This document shows positions 8,973 through 18,999 of a DNA stretch of 64,000 nt, in pieces. This DNA is from Tricholoma matsutake (Eukaryota; Basidiomycota; Agaricomycetes; Agaricales; Tricholomataceae): assembly GCA_026075535.2 (NCBI GenBank), contig AP026550.1:9672001-9736000 (forward strand), read 5' to 3'. Both the position numbers and the translations under genes were made by a program. Position 1 is the first letter of the stretch. Each line of letters opens with the position of its first letter. The notes under the pieces were generated by a model. That model did not search any database. It was not told the DNA's origin and saw only the letters and a list, made by a program, of their open reading frames with translations.

Positions 8973-9248
8973 CTAGGGCCCAAACGATGCGATCTGCATT
9001 GTTTGGGCCTGCATTCCATCCATTTGGCTTGTTTGCGGGTGGTGGTGATGGCGGATTGGGTGTGGGAGCGGTGGCAGTGGGTGTCCACACAGTGGTGGTG
9101 GTGGTAGAGAGAGGAGGGAGGGAGGCGGCATCAACGGTGGTGGTGGTGGTGGTGAGTGATGAGCTGGCACATTTGATGATGCGGCTATATGCTTTGTCAT
9201 ACACAGCCGCACACAGTACCTAGCACAAGTAGATGATACCTTAAACAA

Positions 9249-9325
9249 GGTACTGTGGTGTAACAGTTATATTGTGTGTTATGATTACATAAGCAACTGG
9301 CAGGGATCTGGGTTTGATTCCTTTC
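9249..9325 (+). ncRNA. tRNA-like module, right arm of X3
   Basis: GGTACTGTGGTGTAACAG with a diverged B box GGTTTGATTCC. Faces the right terminus. Confidence 0.55.
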
Positions 9326-9565
9326 CTTACACACTTTTTGAGCGGAATCCGACTGGACTCCACTGGACCAGTCCGAGTGGAATCCGGTGTTTGAGTGGAT
9401 TCCACTCGGAGTCCAGTCGGACTGGACTGGGACTGGACTGGCAACTTTGCAGCAGTTGGCTGGTGACCAGTCCCAGTGGACTCCAGTTGGACTCCGGTCA
9501 GTCCAGTTGGACTCCAGTCGGAGTCCAATGGGAAAGGTGGGGGAGTGTAAAGACCTCCCAGTGAT

Positions 9566-10301
9566 GCACCCTGTGAGCAGGAGCTCGCAGGAATGAGGAG
9601 AGTGGTGTTGCGTTGTGGCCAGTGTGTGATGGATGCATAGCCAGATCCCACGCATTATGGATCAACGTTACTTGATCCTCTGTTTCCCCGAACATTATTT
9701 ATTCACTGCCTTTTTTATATAGTTGCCAACCTACCATAACCATCCTTACTGCATTTACCTGGATCTCTGTGCATCATCATGCTACTGGTTGATACATAGT
9801 TATTTATAGCTTTAGTCAGTAGTATAAGTACCTGAGACTTGTACACTATGAAAAGACCCCCTTCAAAATACAGTCTGTGCCCCGTGGGGTAGGGGGAGTA
9901 GGGTGGTGGGGTAGGAGTCTGATCCCGACCAACTACTCGACTCTTGTGTGCCGGTACCATGATGTGCTGGTCACATCACACTAATGCCACATATTTTTGA
10001 TGGTTCCAAGGCACTTTATTCAAAACTTGACTTCTTACTCGTTGGCTTGCTAGATGCCCTGTAGACTGATCATCCATGACCACCTTCTTGCCGACAACCC
10101 CCACACTCTTTTGACAACTATTCCAGAACAAATGATGAGTCCCCAAATGATGCCTACTCTCCCCTATCTTTGGTTCTTCTTGCTCATACTTGTCATCACT
10201 TCCATACGGACACATATCTGGATTGAAGATGGTGAGTACCAAATGTTACTAATATATCCCACTTCCATCTAGCCACCCCTGGAGTGGCACTTAGCCTTCA
10301 C
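9566..10301. other. no gene seen between X3 and the first ORF block
   Basis: A GAGC-class hairpin remnant sits at about 9571-9592. 9880-9915 is CCCCACCACCCTACTCC-like on minus, similar to the minisatellite at 22619. Open frames exist on both strands but none has a recognisable motif. Confidence 0.4.
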
Positions 10302-10325
10302 CTTCGGGTATTGCGATACCCGAAG
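10302..10325. repeat. perfect hairpin, 10-bp stem and 4-nt loop
   Basis: Arms CTTCGGGTAT (10302-10311) and ATACCCGAAG (10316-10325) around TGCG. It lies just upstream of the ORF pair at 10349. Its role is unknown; a terminator is not implied in a eukaryote. Confidence 0.7.
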
Positions 10326-10348
10326 TGAGATCCAAACACTGACTGTGC

Positions 10349-11559
10349 ATGATGTGCATGTCGTGTTTGTGTTATCCCTTGCTTGTGAGCATGTGGAGGG
10401 CCAACCTAACAGTTGATCCCTTGACCGTTACAGATTCAACCATTGAATTTTGGAATGAAGTACCTGTACCCTTGTACAAGGTATTGAATAAGACTTTGAA
10501 ACTCCAAGTAGACACAGAACTTGGACAAAGATGTCTACAGCATGACATGAGCTCTGTTGAGGCTGAGAGTATGCAACCATGTGCGATAGGAGAGCACATT
10601 AGGAAGCGGTATTTTTCTGACATCCATGCCGCAGTAGCAGACCCGGTACCCATTCACATGGTGGACCAGAACCCAGTACTTTGGTAACAGCCGGTCCAGC
10701 TGTACTAAAAATAGATGCTTGGTGGGAGCACTCTGGGAACTTTAATTTATGTGTCAAAATGATGCATACAAATGCTAAGACTACTAGTAGCATTAGGGTA
10801 TTAGATACCCACAAGAGTGACATGTCCTTGGATAGATATTACCAGGACATTGCTGCAGCACAGAATTCCCCATTGAATGAATGTGTTATTGAGAATTTTG
10901 GACCATTGAAACCGAAGCCTCCAGGGTCACAGATGCTTGACCTGAATTGGGGAATACCAGAACATAGAGGTTCTAAGAAAGAAAACAGTACTGTATGGGA
11001 GGTGTCAATGGACCCTTGGAAGGCCCTGGACAGCGAACCTCAGAACAGTTATAAGCAATTTATGCTTTATTACAGCCTTACTGTTTGCAATTGGTTGACA
11101 TTACCTGGAGGGATGTCACCAATGGGGTTGGCCAACCAAACATGGAGCTGGATGCTCGATCGTGTACATGAGGGTTGGTCAACATATCACGTATATTTGA
11201 AAGACTGCTGGTCATATACAAATTCAACATGGGAATTTGTTTTCATTGGGATAATGAGCTTCCTGTACAACCAATGGACCTGTGGGCAAAATTTGAACAT
11301 TTTACATACAAAAGCTGTGGCCTGGGCCAGGCCAAGCCAAGGCCAGGCCCTGGTTGACGGCTTTGTCCTGGCCTGTGTGTTGAGAAAGCCAAAGCCGCCT
11401 CAAGCCAAGCCAAAGCCATGGCTTTCAGGCCAAGCTGGGCCGGAACAGCACTATATGACTCATTACTTTAGAATGGAGGACTCGTTCATGCCAGGCTTTA
11501 GCCATGGCCCAATTGGACAAGTCATCTGGCTATCATGTCCTTACCACTGTGAATCCTAG
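10349..11559 (+). pseudogene. unrecognised coding-like region, two overlapping frames
   Basis: A first frame (10349-10687, 112 codons) includes EFWNEVPVPLYKVLNKTLKL. It is followed by a second frame (10681-11559, 292 codons) with DMSLDRYYQDIAAAQNSPLN, LDSEPQNSYKQFMLYYSLTV and WDVHEGWSTYHV-like text. Composition is like real protein, with many Trp and Tyr, and the two frames could be one gene broken by a frame change or an intron. I do not recognise the family. At 11318-11450 the second frame runs through an AAGCC-type dispersed repeat, so the gene has probably been interrupted there. Neighbours are repeats, so it may belong to a transposon. Confidence 0.35.
11318..11450. repeat. AAGCC/GGCCAGG-rich dispersed repeat, copy 2
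   Basis: Dense AAGCC, GGCCAGG and CAAGCC units, like 6474-6605 and 57411-57510. It sits within the open frame 10681-11559 and gives it an odd KPKPPQAKPKP stretch. Confidence 0.55.
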
Positions 11560-12060
11560 GTTATCCTTTACAATGTCTCTGTCTGCTCAGTATAGCCTTG
11601 CCGGAGATATTGCGCACATTTCATTGGTTGTGCCAGCAGAAGTAGATTTTTTTATTACAAGCGTCCTAACCCATATTTACGTAGTTGTTCAGAAACGAAC
11701 TTTTATGTGAGATTACATAGGAGTGGGGTAGTACCCAGATCGAGCTTGGTCTGATAATTCGGTTGATTGTGTGCTGGCTGGAACACGAGTTTTGGCTATC
11801 ATGGACATCTGGAAATCGGCAGGGGGCCTATTGACATGATATCGGCTGTAATCCAGACTAGGATATCTTTGATCGAAGAGAATGATCACATCACAAGGTC
11901 TGATGGGAGCCATGTGTGGTGTGGGAGGAAATCATTAACTTCCCCAACATACTTAAGTGTACATTCCATCTGTCAGTCATCTGTCACCGACACGCCAGCA
12001 ACCTTCTGTACGATTCTCCATTCCATTATCCTGAATTTCATAATTGCTGATGATTTGCAG

Positions 12061-12315
12061 ATGAATCACTCAAGTCTTGTCAATCACGCAGCTCAACTTC
12101 AAGCATTAGAAAACATCTACCTTCATGGGCTGAGGGAACTCCAGGCTCTCCGAACACAGGTCGATCTCGCTATTGAGCAATCAAAGAAGGGGGACAAGGG
12201 AATGGAGATACCCTCCTATTTTCCTAGACTGGAATCGCCTGTATCCTTTACCCCATTAAAACCCCCTCCACGTCATGTGGCCATCCGTCATGTTCGTTCT
12301 TTTTACAACTCGTAA
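12061..12315 (+). CDS. hypothetical small protein or last exon, coiled-coil start
   Basis: After a TTGCAG that could be a splice acceptor, ATG at 12061 opens 84 codons: MNHSSLVNHAAQLQALENIY, then a helical QALRTQVDLAIEQSKKGDKG and a proline-rich end. The same frame is open upstream to 11767 with a different character. No family is recognised. The region 12316-14020 after it holds no gene I can support: there are open stretches on minus near 13241-13459 and 13680-14018 with mixed composition, and a GAGC-class hairpin relative near 13592-13632. Confidence 0.25.
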   Translation: MNHSSLVNHAAQLQALENIYLHGLRELQALRTQVDLAIEQSKKGDKGMEIPSYFPRLESPVSFTPLKPPPRHVAIRHVRSFYNS

Positions 12316-14024
12316 GACCATCTCTAGCTTCTGCTTCGAGTTAGCAAAAACTGATTTCTCCTGCATAAGCCCCTGGGCCTGAATGATCTCAGAAAGCCAG
12401 ACGAGCGGCCAAGCAAGGAGAGGATGTGTGTGGGACTTCATCCAGAGGTTGTAGTTTGGTCATAGCATTTGCTCTGAGTCATGTTAATATTTTGTCTTTT
12501 CTATAAAGCTACTGATAGTTATTAAAATGTGTATAGTACAGCCGCCAGGGCGAGGATGTCACGGGCTATGGGTTCTGATACAACTTTGAACTTTAGCTAG
12601 TGGGCCACTCCTTCGGACTTGCGCTGTGAGGGCCGCTGCTTTGCATGGCATGTCCGAGTTCCTTCAGGAGCGGGGATGGGTTATATAGATAATCATGATG
12701 ACACCGTAAGTGCAGATTGATGTCAACTCATCAGATTCAGCGACTGCCCAGTCAACATTCCTTCGTGGAACCACACCAGTACGTGGTCATGGAATCGGAA
12801 GCAAAGGCTTAATGGAAGCATAGGACATCGTAAAAACAGGTGGTCACATGACTACACATACATGTCCATAGAAGAGTGTACCTAGCTGACATGGTCTACC
12901 AGCCAGGTGGCTCACCCGAGATGTCCATGAAACGTCCTATCACGCTTTATGTTGTAACGGACATGTGCGCAGTCATACATGTGTATATCGGTATACATGG
13001 CCATGCATGTCGGCTTGCTCAGGCATCTGATGGTGACTGTAATAGGTTACCGTATCACTATCACTGTCCATCAGTTTCTTACAATAATAAATACATTCGT
13101 TGTATTAGCAGTGTAATCTACAACATATCGAGTAATTACAAGGTCATCGAAATCAAACATGAGAGGAACCTTAAATACAATACTAATGAAAATATTTGAC
13201 TCGCAGTGGTGGTGCATGGTCATATGCCGTGGACCTTGTTTCAAGAGACGAAATCAGTGGATAGAGGGGATTGAATGTGGCTGGTACGTACGGCAGGTAC
13301 TGTACAGGCCTCCCATGTCTCCCCATCGTCATTCTGGTCCTCTTCCCACATTCCTGCTGTAGTCCGCGTGTTGATCTTCCGGGTCATTTCTCCCGCCCGC
13401 ATCGTCCCCATGGTCTTCGTAAAAATCTTCGCTAGCGCGGTCGCTTGCCTTTTGGCCATCCGCTCCAGGGTTGGGTCGTCTGATCGGGTGTCGTCGTCAA
13501 TCTATCCACCCCGTGAGGCATCACTTCGAATGTGGGGGATCAAGGTTGTGGTCCTCTCGTCATCCAGTTGATGTCATGGGCCATGAGCTTCCCCCTCTAT
13601 CCACCCTGCAGGCAGTGCTCGCAGCTGTGGAGGGGCTGGGATCGTAGCCTTGCTGTTGAAATGAGCGGCATTGCCTATTTCAGCATGTAGTGTTAATATT
13701 AATAATAATTGGAGTGAGGGTAGGGGTGAGTGACATACCTTCCAGGTACCACACTATAGGGCGCCTCCTAGCACCTGCCCACGGTGGTTCTAGGGCTTGC
13801 GGGCCCGTTGTGGGCGAGAACGGCACTGTCGTCCAGTCCGTATCATGGGCCATGAGCTCCCCAGTGTTCGCAGCCATGGGGGAGCTGGGATCATGGTGGA
13901 AATGAGCAGTGTAGCCTGGTTCCAGGTGTAGGGTTGGTAATGGGCATGGGGGCAGGTGCGAACCATGTACCTTGTCATGGTTACCCCACTGGGTCGCAGT
14001 ACGTGATTGCAGGGCCATCGTGCA

Positions 14025-14204
14025 TCAATTCGTCTTGGGGGGCTCAGCCTCGGGTGTTACAGATGGCAGGGGAGAATGGGGTTCAGAACCATCAAGGTCG
14101 AGTTCGTCATCGTCTGGCAGCTGCCCGAATTCGTCGGCATCGGTGGGGTGACTACATCGGGTTGTCAGGACTAGATTTTTCCGAGCTTACGACGTTCCCA
14201 CCAT
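14025..14204 (-). CDS. candidate small spliced gene with acidic product
   Basis: On minus, an acidic frame (DADEFGQLPDDDELDLDGSE ... EAEPPKTN) ends at TGA 14025-14027. It begins at a clean splice acceptor (ATGTAG at 14152-14157). A GTAAGC donor at 14190 and an ATG at 14202-14204 keep the frame, giving 46 residues, with a TATAAA on minus about 45 bp upstream. A 14-bp first exon is unusual, so the true 5' end may lie elsewhere. No family recognised. Confidence 0.3.
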
Positions 14205-14650
14205 TTTCCGGGGAAGCGAACAACAAATAATCCGTTGTCACCTTTATAATGGTGTTCTTTCCCTGAGATATGTAAACATTCTGAACTTCTTATCAGGACG
14301 TGTATTTTTGGCTCATAAGCATTCACCGTGACCGATGGTCGTTCTAGCTGCTCGCTGCATCAACGATTCTTTGAACTTGGAACTCTCGATGATATGTGCA
14401 TAGAAGAATGTCTCTCAGATTTGTCTCCACATTATAAAGTTACAGCTTACAAAAGTCCAATAATGATACACTACAAGCACAGTGTGTGAAAAATGAGATC
14501 CAAAAATGTTTCCGTCGTTGATGGTATTCGTCGTGAATTTCGTAATCATCAGTCGCAGCACCCCACCCACCATGGAGATAAAGGCGTTGTATCCAGATAT
14601 GAAGTGTTGAGTGAAAGGACCATCCTACAAGCTAGAGGGGAAGGCATCGA

Positions 14651-15984
14651 TCAATCATCGCCATTCTCGTCACTGTCTGCCTTGTTGGGAGATTTCCTTT
14701 TCCCAATTCCAGAGCATGGTGGAGTGGTGCTTGGGGCCTTGCTTTTCTTTCCGGGCCTGCGTTTACGTTCCGTCTCTCGGGTATTAAGGCGGACACCCCA
14801 GCGGGCCAGTTGCTACAGATGGGACATCGATTAGTCAGGTTGTCTCTGTTAACAAAGAGCAGAGTGCTCACCTTTGTCAACTCGGTCGATGCTTGAAGAC
14901 CTGGGAACTCTTTCGTTGAATATATTCGGAAACTCCCTCCATAGCATTCAGCCTGAATGGCCAAACCGGAGTGATTACACGGCTTCGAAAAGAGGTCAAA
15001 AACCCGGTATCGAAGGATGAAATTACCCTCGACTTTCACTGCGAGGTCCTGTGGGTAGGAAGAAAAGTCAATCTGACCCAGGGAAAGGCAATCGGCTCAA
15101 AACTAACAGCAAAGACAAACATCATCGACTTCTGGCCCTGGTAGTCAACAATGGCAGGTTGAACGAAGGTTGCGCCAACCAATGCATGTGTCACTTTGGA
15201 ACTTTCGGTGATAGGGAAATCATTGACACAGTGAATGACGTCTGGTGCAGAAGGCGACGGAACAGGGAACCCAGAGGTACGATGTCGAGGTTGCAGCGAA
15301 AGCTCTACACTAGGTTGTTCCGTGGGATACTCGTTGGGTACGAAGGTGAAGGGAGTGTCGGTGGAACACTTCACATGTGAGGGTCCGGGAGAAGGGAGTG
15401 GTGGTTGATTGAAAGGTACAAGTTTGAGAGTCACCGAATCTCTTGCAATGTTTTGCGGGGGCACAGGGAACAAATCAACTGTACATAACAATCCCAAGGT
15501 TTGGATCCTGCTATCACGCATCGAAGAGTGAGTAACTCCTTCTGTATCTACAATGAGTATCCGAGTAGCTCACTCGTAAATCAAGATTTCCTCCTCGGTT
15601 TCCTGGCTCGACCCCGGGTTGAAGACCGTAAACAAACGAAGCTGAACAACAGGAGGCGGGTCAAGAGGTCGACGATCCACCCTAGCGTATCTTTATTTTA
15701 TACAAGGTCTGGGAGAGCATCATCAGTTGGAGGGCTGAACACACTCACTTTCTTCCCAGATCTGCTTGTTGGATTTCGCGGAGTTCAGCACGAACAGCTT
15801 GACCAGTAAATTGGCCAGACACAAAAAATATGGGTCGACCTATCAAATTAGTTGCATGGGTATCTCGAGCTACCGTGGGCAGCGCTGCGAGCCCTGAAGG
15901 TTGGTATTCCCCTTGAAAGTGGGCGTACATAGCAAATCCAGGGAGGATAGAATATTGTGAACGACTACTTGAAGCCCCAGGCAC
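14651..15984 (-). CDS. velvet-domain transcriptional regulator (VeA/VelB/VosA family)
   Basis: Five exons on minus (15984-15749, 15690-15574, 15507-15108, 15048-14872, 14812-14651) join in frame to 363 codons, with GT-AG introns of 58-66 nt. Velvet motifs run in order: AELREIQQADLGRK, then YARVDRRPLDPPPVVQLRLF, then QTLGLLCTVDLFPVP, a proline-rich insert, ALVGATFVQPAI, GNFILRYRVFDLF, and FRIYSTKEFPGLQASTELTK. The end is basic then acidic (KRRPGKKSK ... DENGDD). Velvet proteins are fungal NF-kappaB-fold DNA-binding regulators acting in the nucleus, linking light and development to secondary metabolism. The frame is intact with no stops, unlike its neighbours. The ATG at 15984 is the first in frame, but the frame is open about 85 bp further upstream, so a 5' exon may be missing. 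Which subfamily it belongs to is not decided. Confidence 0.9.
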
Positions 15985-17015
15985 AGTGTTAATGCTGTTT
16001 GCAAAGTTTGGAGCTGAAATCCCGGACCAGGGCTCCGACTTCCATGAGAAACACAGATCTATATCGGGAACTTAAACCACAAATGGTAACCTACCAGCCC
16101 CCGAGATTAATGATATTGAGATACGTTGCTAGACGCCTGGCAAACATTCAGAAAGAACGGCTCAGATGCTTTGTGGACCAAACGACAGAGACCTGAAAAC
16201 AGCCAAAGATCAATCGATCAAGCTTTCAAATTTCAAGTCTCACAAACATTACACCAAGTTATGTTATGTAATATGCATAGCTCCAAGCACAAGTTGTCAT
16301 TCACTTCGTCATTAATGAGTAAAGACCATAATTTATATCGCCCCAAGATCTTATGTGTATGAGATGTAAATGAGCAATGAGCTGATACGGTACCCATGGC
16401 CGCGTGTTTCCTCGCGTGAACACGCTCAGCAGAAGTCTTCTCGATTCAACCATGAAAGTGAAATGAAACACAAGTGGTTGGTATTTGAAATAGAGGGACT
16501 GTGGTGTGGACACTGGAATCGGATCGATCGGAAAAGTACTTGTAATCATTAACGTTCCGAGTTCCCAGTATTGAGAATGAGGTATTATATGGCTTTTTCC
16601 ATTCGGTTCCGATTGCCGATTTCAGAGTGGGGTCGTGGGAAATGTCCGCGCAGGCGTTGCCGAGTACCCATATCCTTCCGATATCCTGTGAGAAAGCACA
16701 CGTCGACCTTTATCAATTCATTCCATCGGAGCTGGTCTCACTTTCCCTGTATCGTCTTACTGCTAATTTGAAAAGATGCACTACACTTACCTTCTTCGAT
16801 TATCTGCTGTCCTGCCAGTCATGGTGGCTATACCTGTCCCAGCAAGCCTTTGGGCAATCTCAACCCTCAAATCCATTACAATATGTCTGCGTGTCCACGG
16901 CCATGGTGTTATGGTCGGTGTGCTTCTGTTGTAGCTGTGTGCCAGTAAACAAAATACAAAGCCATAAGTGTCTATGTTGCTGCTTTGTCAACTGCCATCC
17001 TGTCCTTGTTCCTGC
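15985..17015. other. intergenic, no gene supported
   Basis: This is the likely promoter side of the velvet gene. Open frames of 60-130 codons occur on plus (16126-16362, 16627-17025) but have no recognisable motif and overlap each other in different frames. Confidence 0.4.
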
Positions 17016-18905
17016 TCACGTCTGATTCTTTGTACCCCATTGCTTGATTGAGCCAAGCTTAGCCACTGATGTCACGGTCTGCTCCTTCTTCATGGGCATG
17101 TTGTTGGCCTGTTCATGGGTTTGGGAAGGGCCTTATGCTTTGGTCAAGGTACATACATTTGCAAAGCGCCCATCTAGAAGTGCAATTGATCGAAGAACTG
17201 AAAGTATTTTGCATTTCCCACCACATACTGGCACGACTATGAAGGAGACTTGTGCTTGCACGATGTTGCTGATGCGGAATGATTGTGGGTTGCATTGTTC
17301 ATATCTGGCAGCGGTGTATTACCTTCCATCAAAGATCGTTTGAAGCTGGTTGGGTGAATGTTATGCACCTGCGATTTCCTGTAGAATCTTTGTGGCCATT
17401 GTAATAGCTAACCTGATTGTCTTCCATATGGATGTATGTGCAGGTTCCATCTCCTCTTGCCAGGTTGCAAAGTAATCCTTTTGGGTCGACGCCAGGCAAG
17501 AAGTTGATATCTTCCATGTCTCCAGCTTCGGATACTGGTGTTAGGTACCTATTCGAGAGGTCTATGATTTCTGCCCCCTCGTCTTCCGTCCATGGCTCAA
17601 GTGTGCCTTCCACAAATTGATGGTCAAAGTGCCTGTGGATATCCTTGGTCGCCCATATCACATTAGTGAATGTAGGGCTTCACAGGCCTCCCAGCGATAT
17701 GCTCTGTTGTAAGTACTTGTATTGATGACTCACGATCCTGAGTAATATAAGCCTTTGCCTTTCCAGGCACTCCTGGACACACCTAGGCTTTTCCAGGACA
17801 GGCGGTAGATCCTTACCTCGAATAATACCTTGTATGGTGAAGATAACTTCCTCGGTCACAGTCCCGTCATCTGATCATTTTAGTATCCACCAAGATACTG
17901 GGTTTGTTAGCTGCTCTATCTTGTTCTGGTCCCAGAAAGTGCATTCTTCCTGCATCGGAAATGGGTGTTAGTTCTGCTGCTCTCACTGCTTGCTGTGATC
18001 TCACCACTTACTTTGACCAGACTTGCTAGGCAGTTGTTGTATTGATTCCCTGATGACTCCACTGCGCTCTGCTCTAGCACATTGCCTGTCTCAAGATGAA
18101 TTGAATTCCAAGCCACTGTCAATCCACTCGAGACTTACTCGAGACTTACGTGCTTCATTTGCATTGTATCCTTGATTCATGCATGGGCAGTTTGGAATGG
18201 ATGTCTAAAATCCCCTGGAAGTGGGGTGCTAATATTGTTTTTTTTGGTGCACTTTCTTGCTAATCTGCAGTGCGCTGTTCTGATGGTGTCCCTGTGCCTG
18301 CACCATTGCTTTGTTCCTGACACAAGGATGTGCTTTTGAAAAGGTAATTAATTAGTGATGTCAGAATTAAGACATCATCCGCCGTCGTCTGCCCTTGATG
18401 CATCTTCCGATCCTGCTTCATTTTCTCATTTCAGGAACCTTGTTGTTTCTATCACTGCCTTGAGAATCCTGTCCTCTTGGTTTGGCTTACAAGGTGCATA
18501 TCCTGCACCTTGTCTCCTCGGATTATTGTCACTTTCCTTTGGTCATCCTTCCAGTGACGTGTGCCCTCACAGAGTGTCACGTCATGATCAAATTTGTTTT
18601 CATGTGCACTCCTTTGATCTTTTAAAATTTCCATGGGGTTTTGGCTCTCCTTGGGTTTTCCAAAATTGACTCATTGTTTAAGGCTGCAAGGTATCTATTA
18701 TTATGATTTTCCATTTCACTTCATTGTAACATCTCTGATCCATTGAGCATCAGCCTGTTCTTCCTGAAGTGCCACTTCTTGGAGTGGTAATCTGTGTCCA
18801 CACACTGTCCACGGCGCCATGTCTATTTGTTCTTCATTAGTTGCAGTTTGGTTCTGATTTTTTCCATCATAAAATGAGCCCTGTTTAATTGCCTGTTGCG
18901 CTGCC
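17016..18905 (-). pseudogene. decayed multi-exon gene of unknown function
   Basis: The three last exons are clear on minus: 17661-17369 (FVEGTLEPWTEDEGAEIIDL, VDPKGLLCNLARGDGTCTYI, NQVSYYNGHKDSTGNRR), 17304-17157 (QSFRISNIVQAQVSFIVV, GGKCKILSVLRSIALLDGRF) and 17108-17016, joined by GT-AG introns of 48-64 nt. Upstream coding-like pieces (18122-17690, with EECTFWDQNKIEQLTNPVSW and EEVIFTIQGI; 18634-18452; 18890-18720) continue the same direction but contain in-frame TGA codons, for example before SDDGTVTEEV and before SPTFTNV. I recall similar proteins as repeated uncharacterised families in mushroom genomes, but I cannot name a domain. It is probably a dead copy. Confidence 0.5.
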
Positions 18906-18999
18906 CCATGCTTGCCTTTTGTACTTCACTCGAGATATATAAAAAACTGGGGGTTGCATTGACCTTACCCATTTGGCTGCCTATGTTTGTCTCAACGCG

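Larger units (their letters stand above)
8447..9010 (-). repeat. four-unit tandem array of intron-like cassettes in X3
   Basis: Units start with GGCTCGTTTGC at about 8447, 8597, 8714 and 8864, so the spacing is 150, 117 and 150 bp. Each carries TAGATTATAACCTAGAAA, then an AT-rich 60 nt, then in three of four ACTTAC and a GGGCCC palindrome. Read on minus, each is palindrome, GTAAGT, AT-rich body with CTAAC, TTTTAG/TTCTAG. The 117-bp unit lacks the donor and half of the palindrome. Confidence 0.75.
7471..9557 (-). mobile_element. family X element X3
   Basis: The 8-bp repeat CCAGTGAT flanks it at 7463-7470 and 9558-9565. The ends are CTTTACAGTCCCCCAC on the left and GTGGGGGAGTGTAAAG on the right. 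Both arms are made of GGACTCC(A/G) repeats. The core has CCCTC-type and GAGC-type hairpins (7913-8440) and a run of four intron-like units (8447-9010). It is the clearest copy because it is uninterrupted. No protein-coding frame of note exists; long apparent ORFs follow the simple repeats. Confidence 0.85.

Noticed and set aside
15051..15380. Plus-strand frame over the velvet gene
   Set aside because: Antisense of velvet exon 3, with no independent support.
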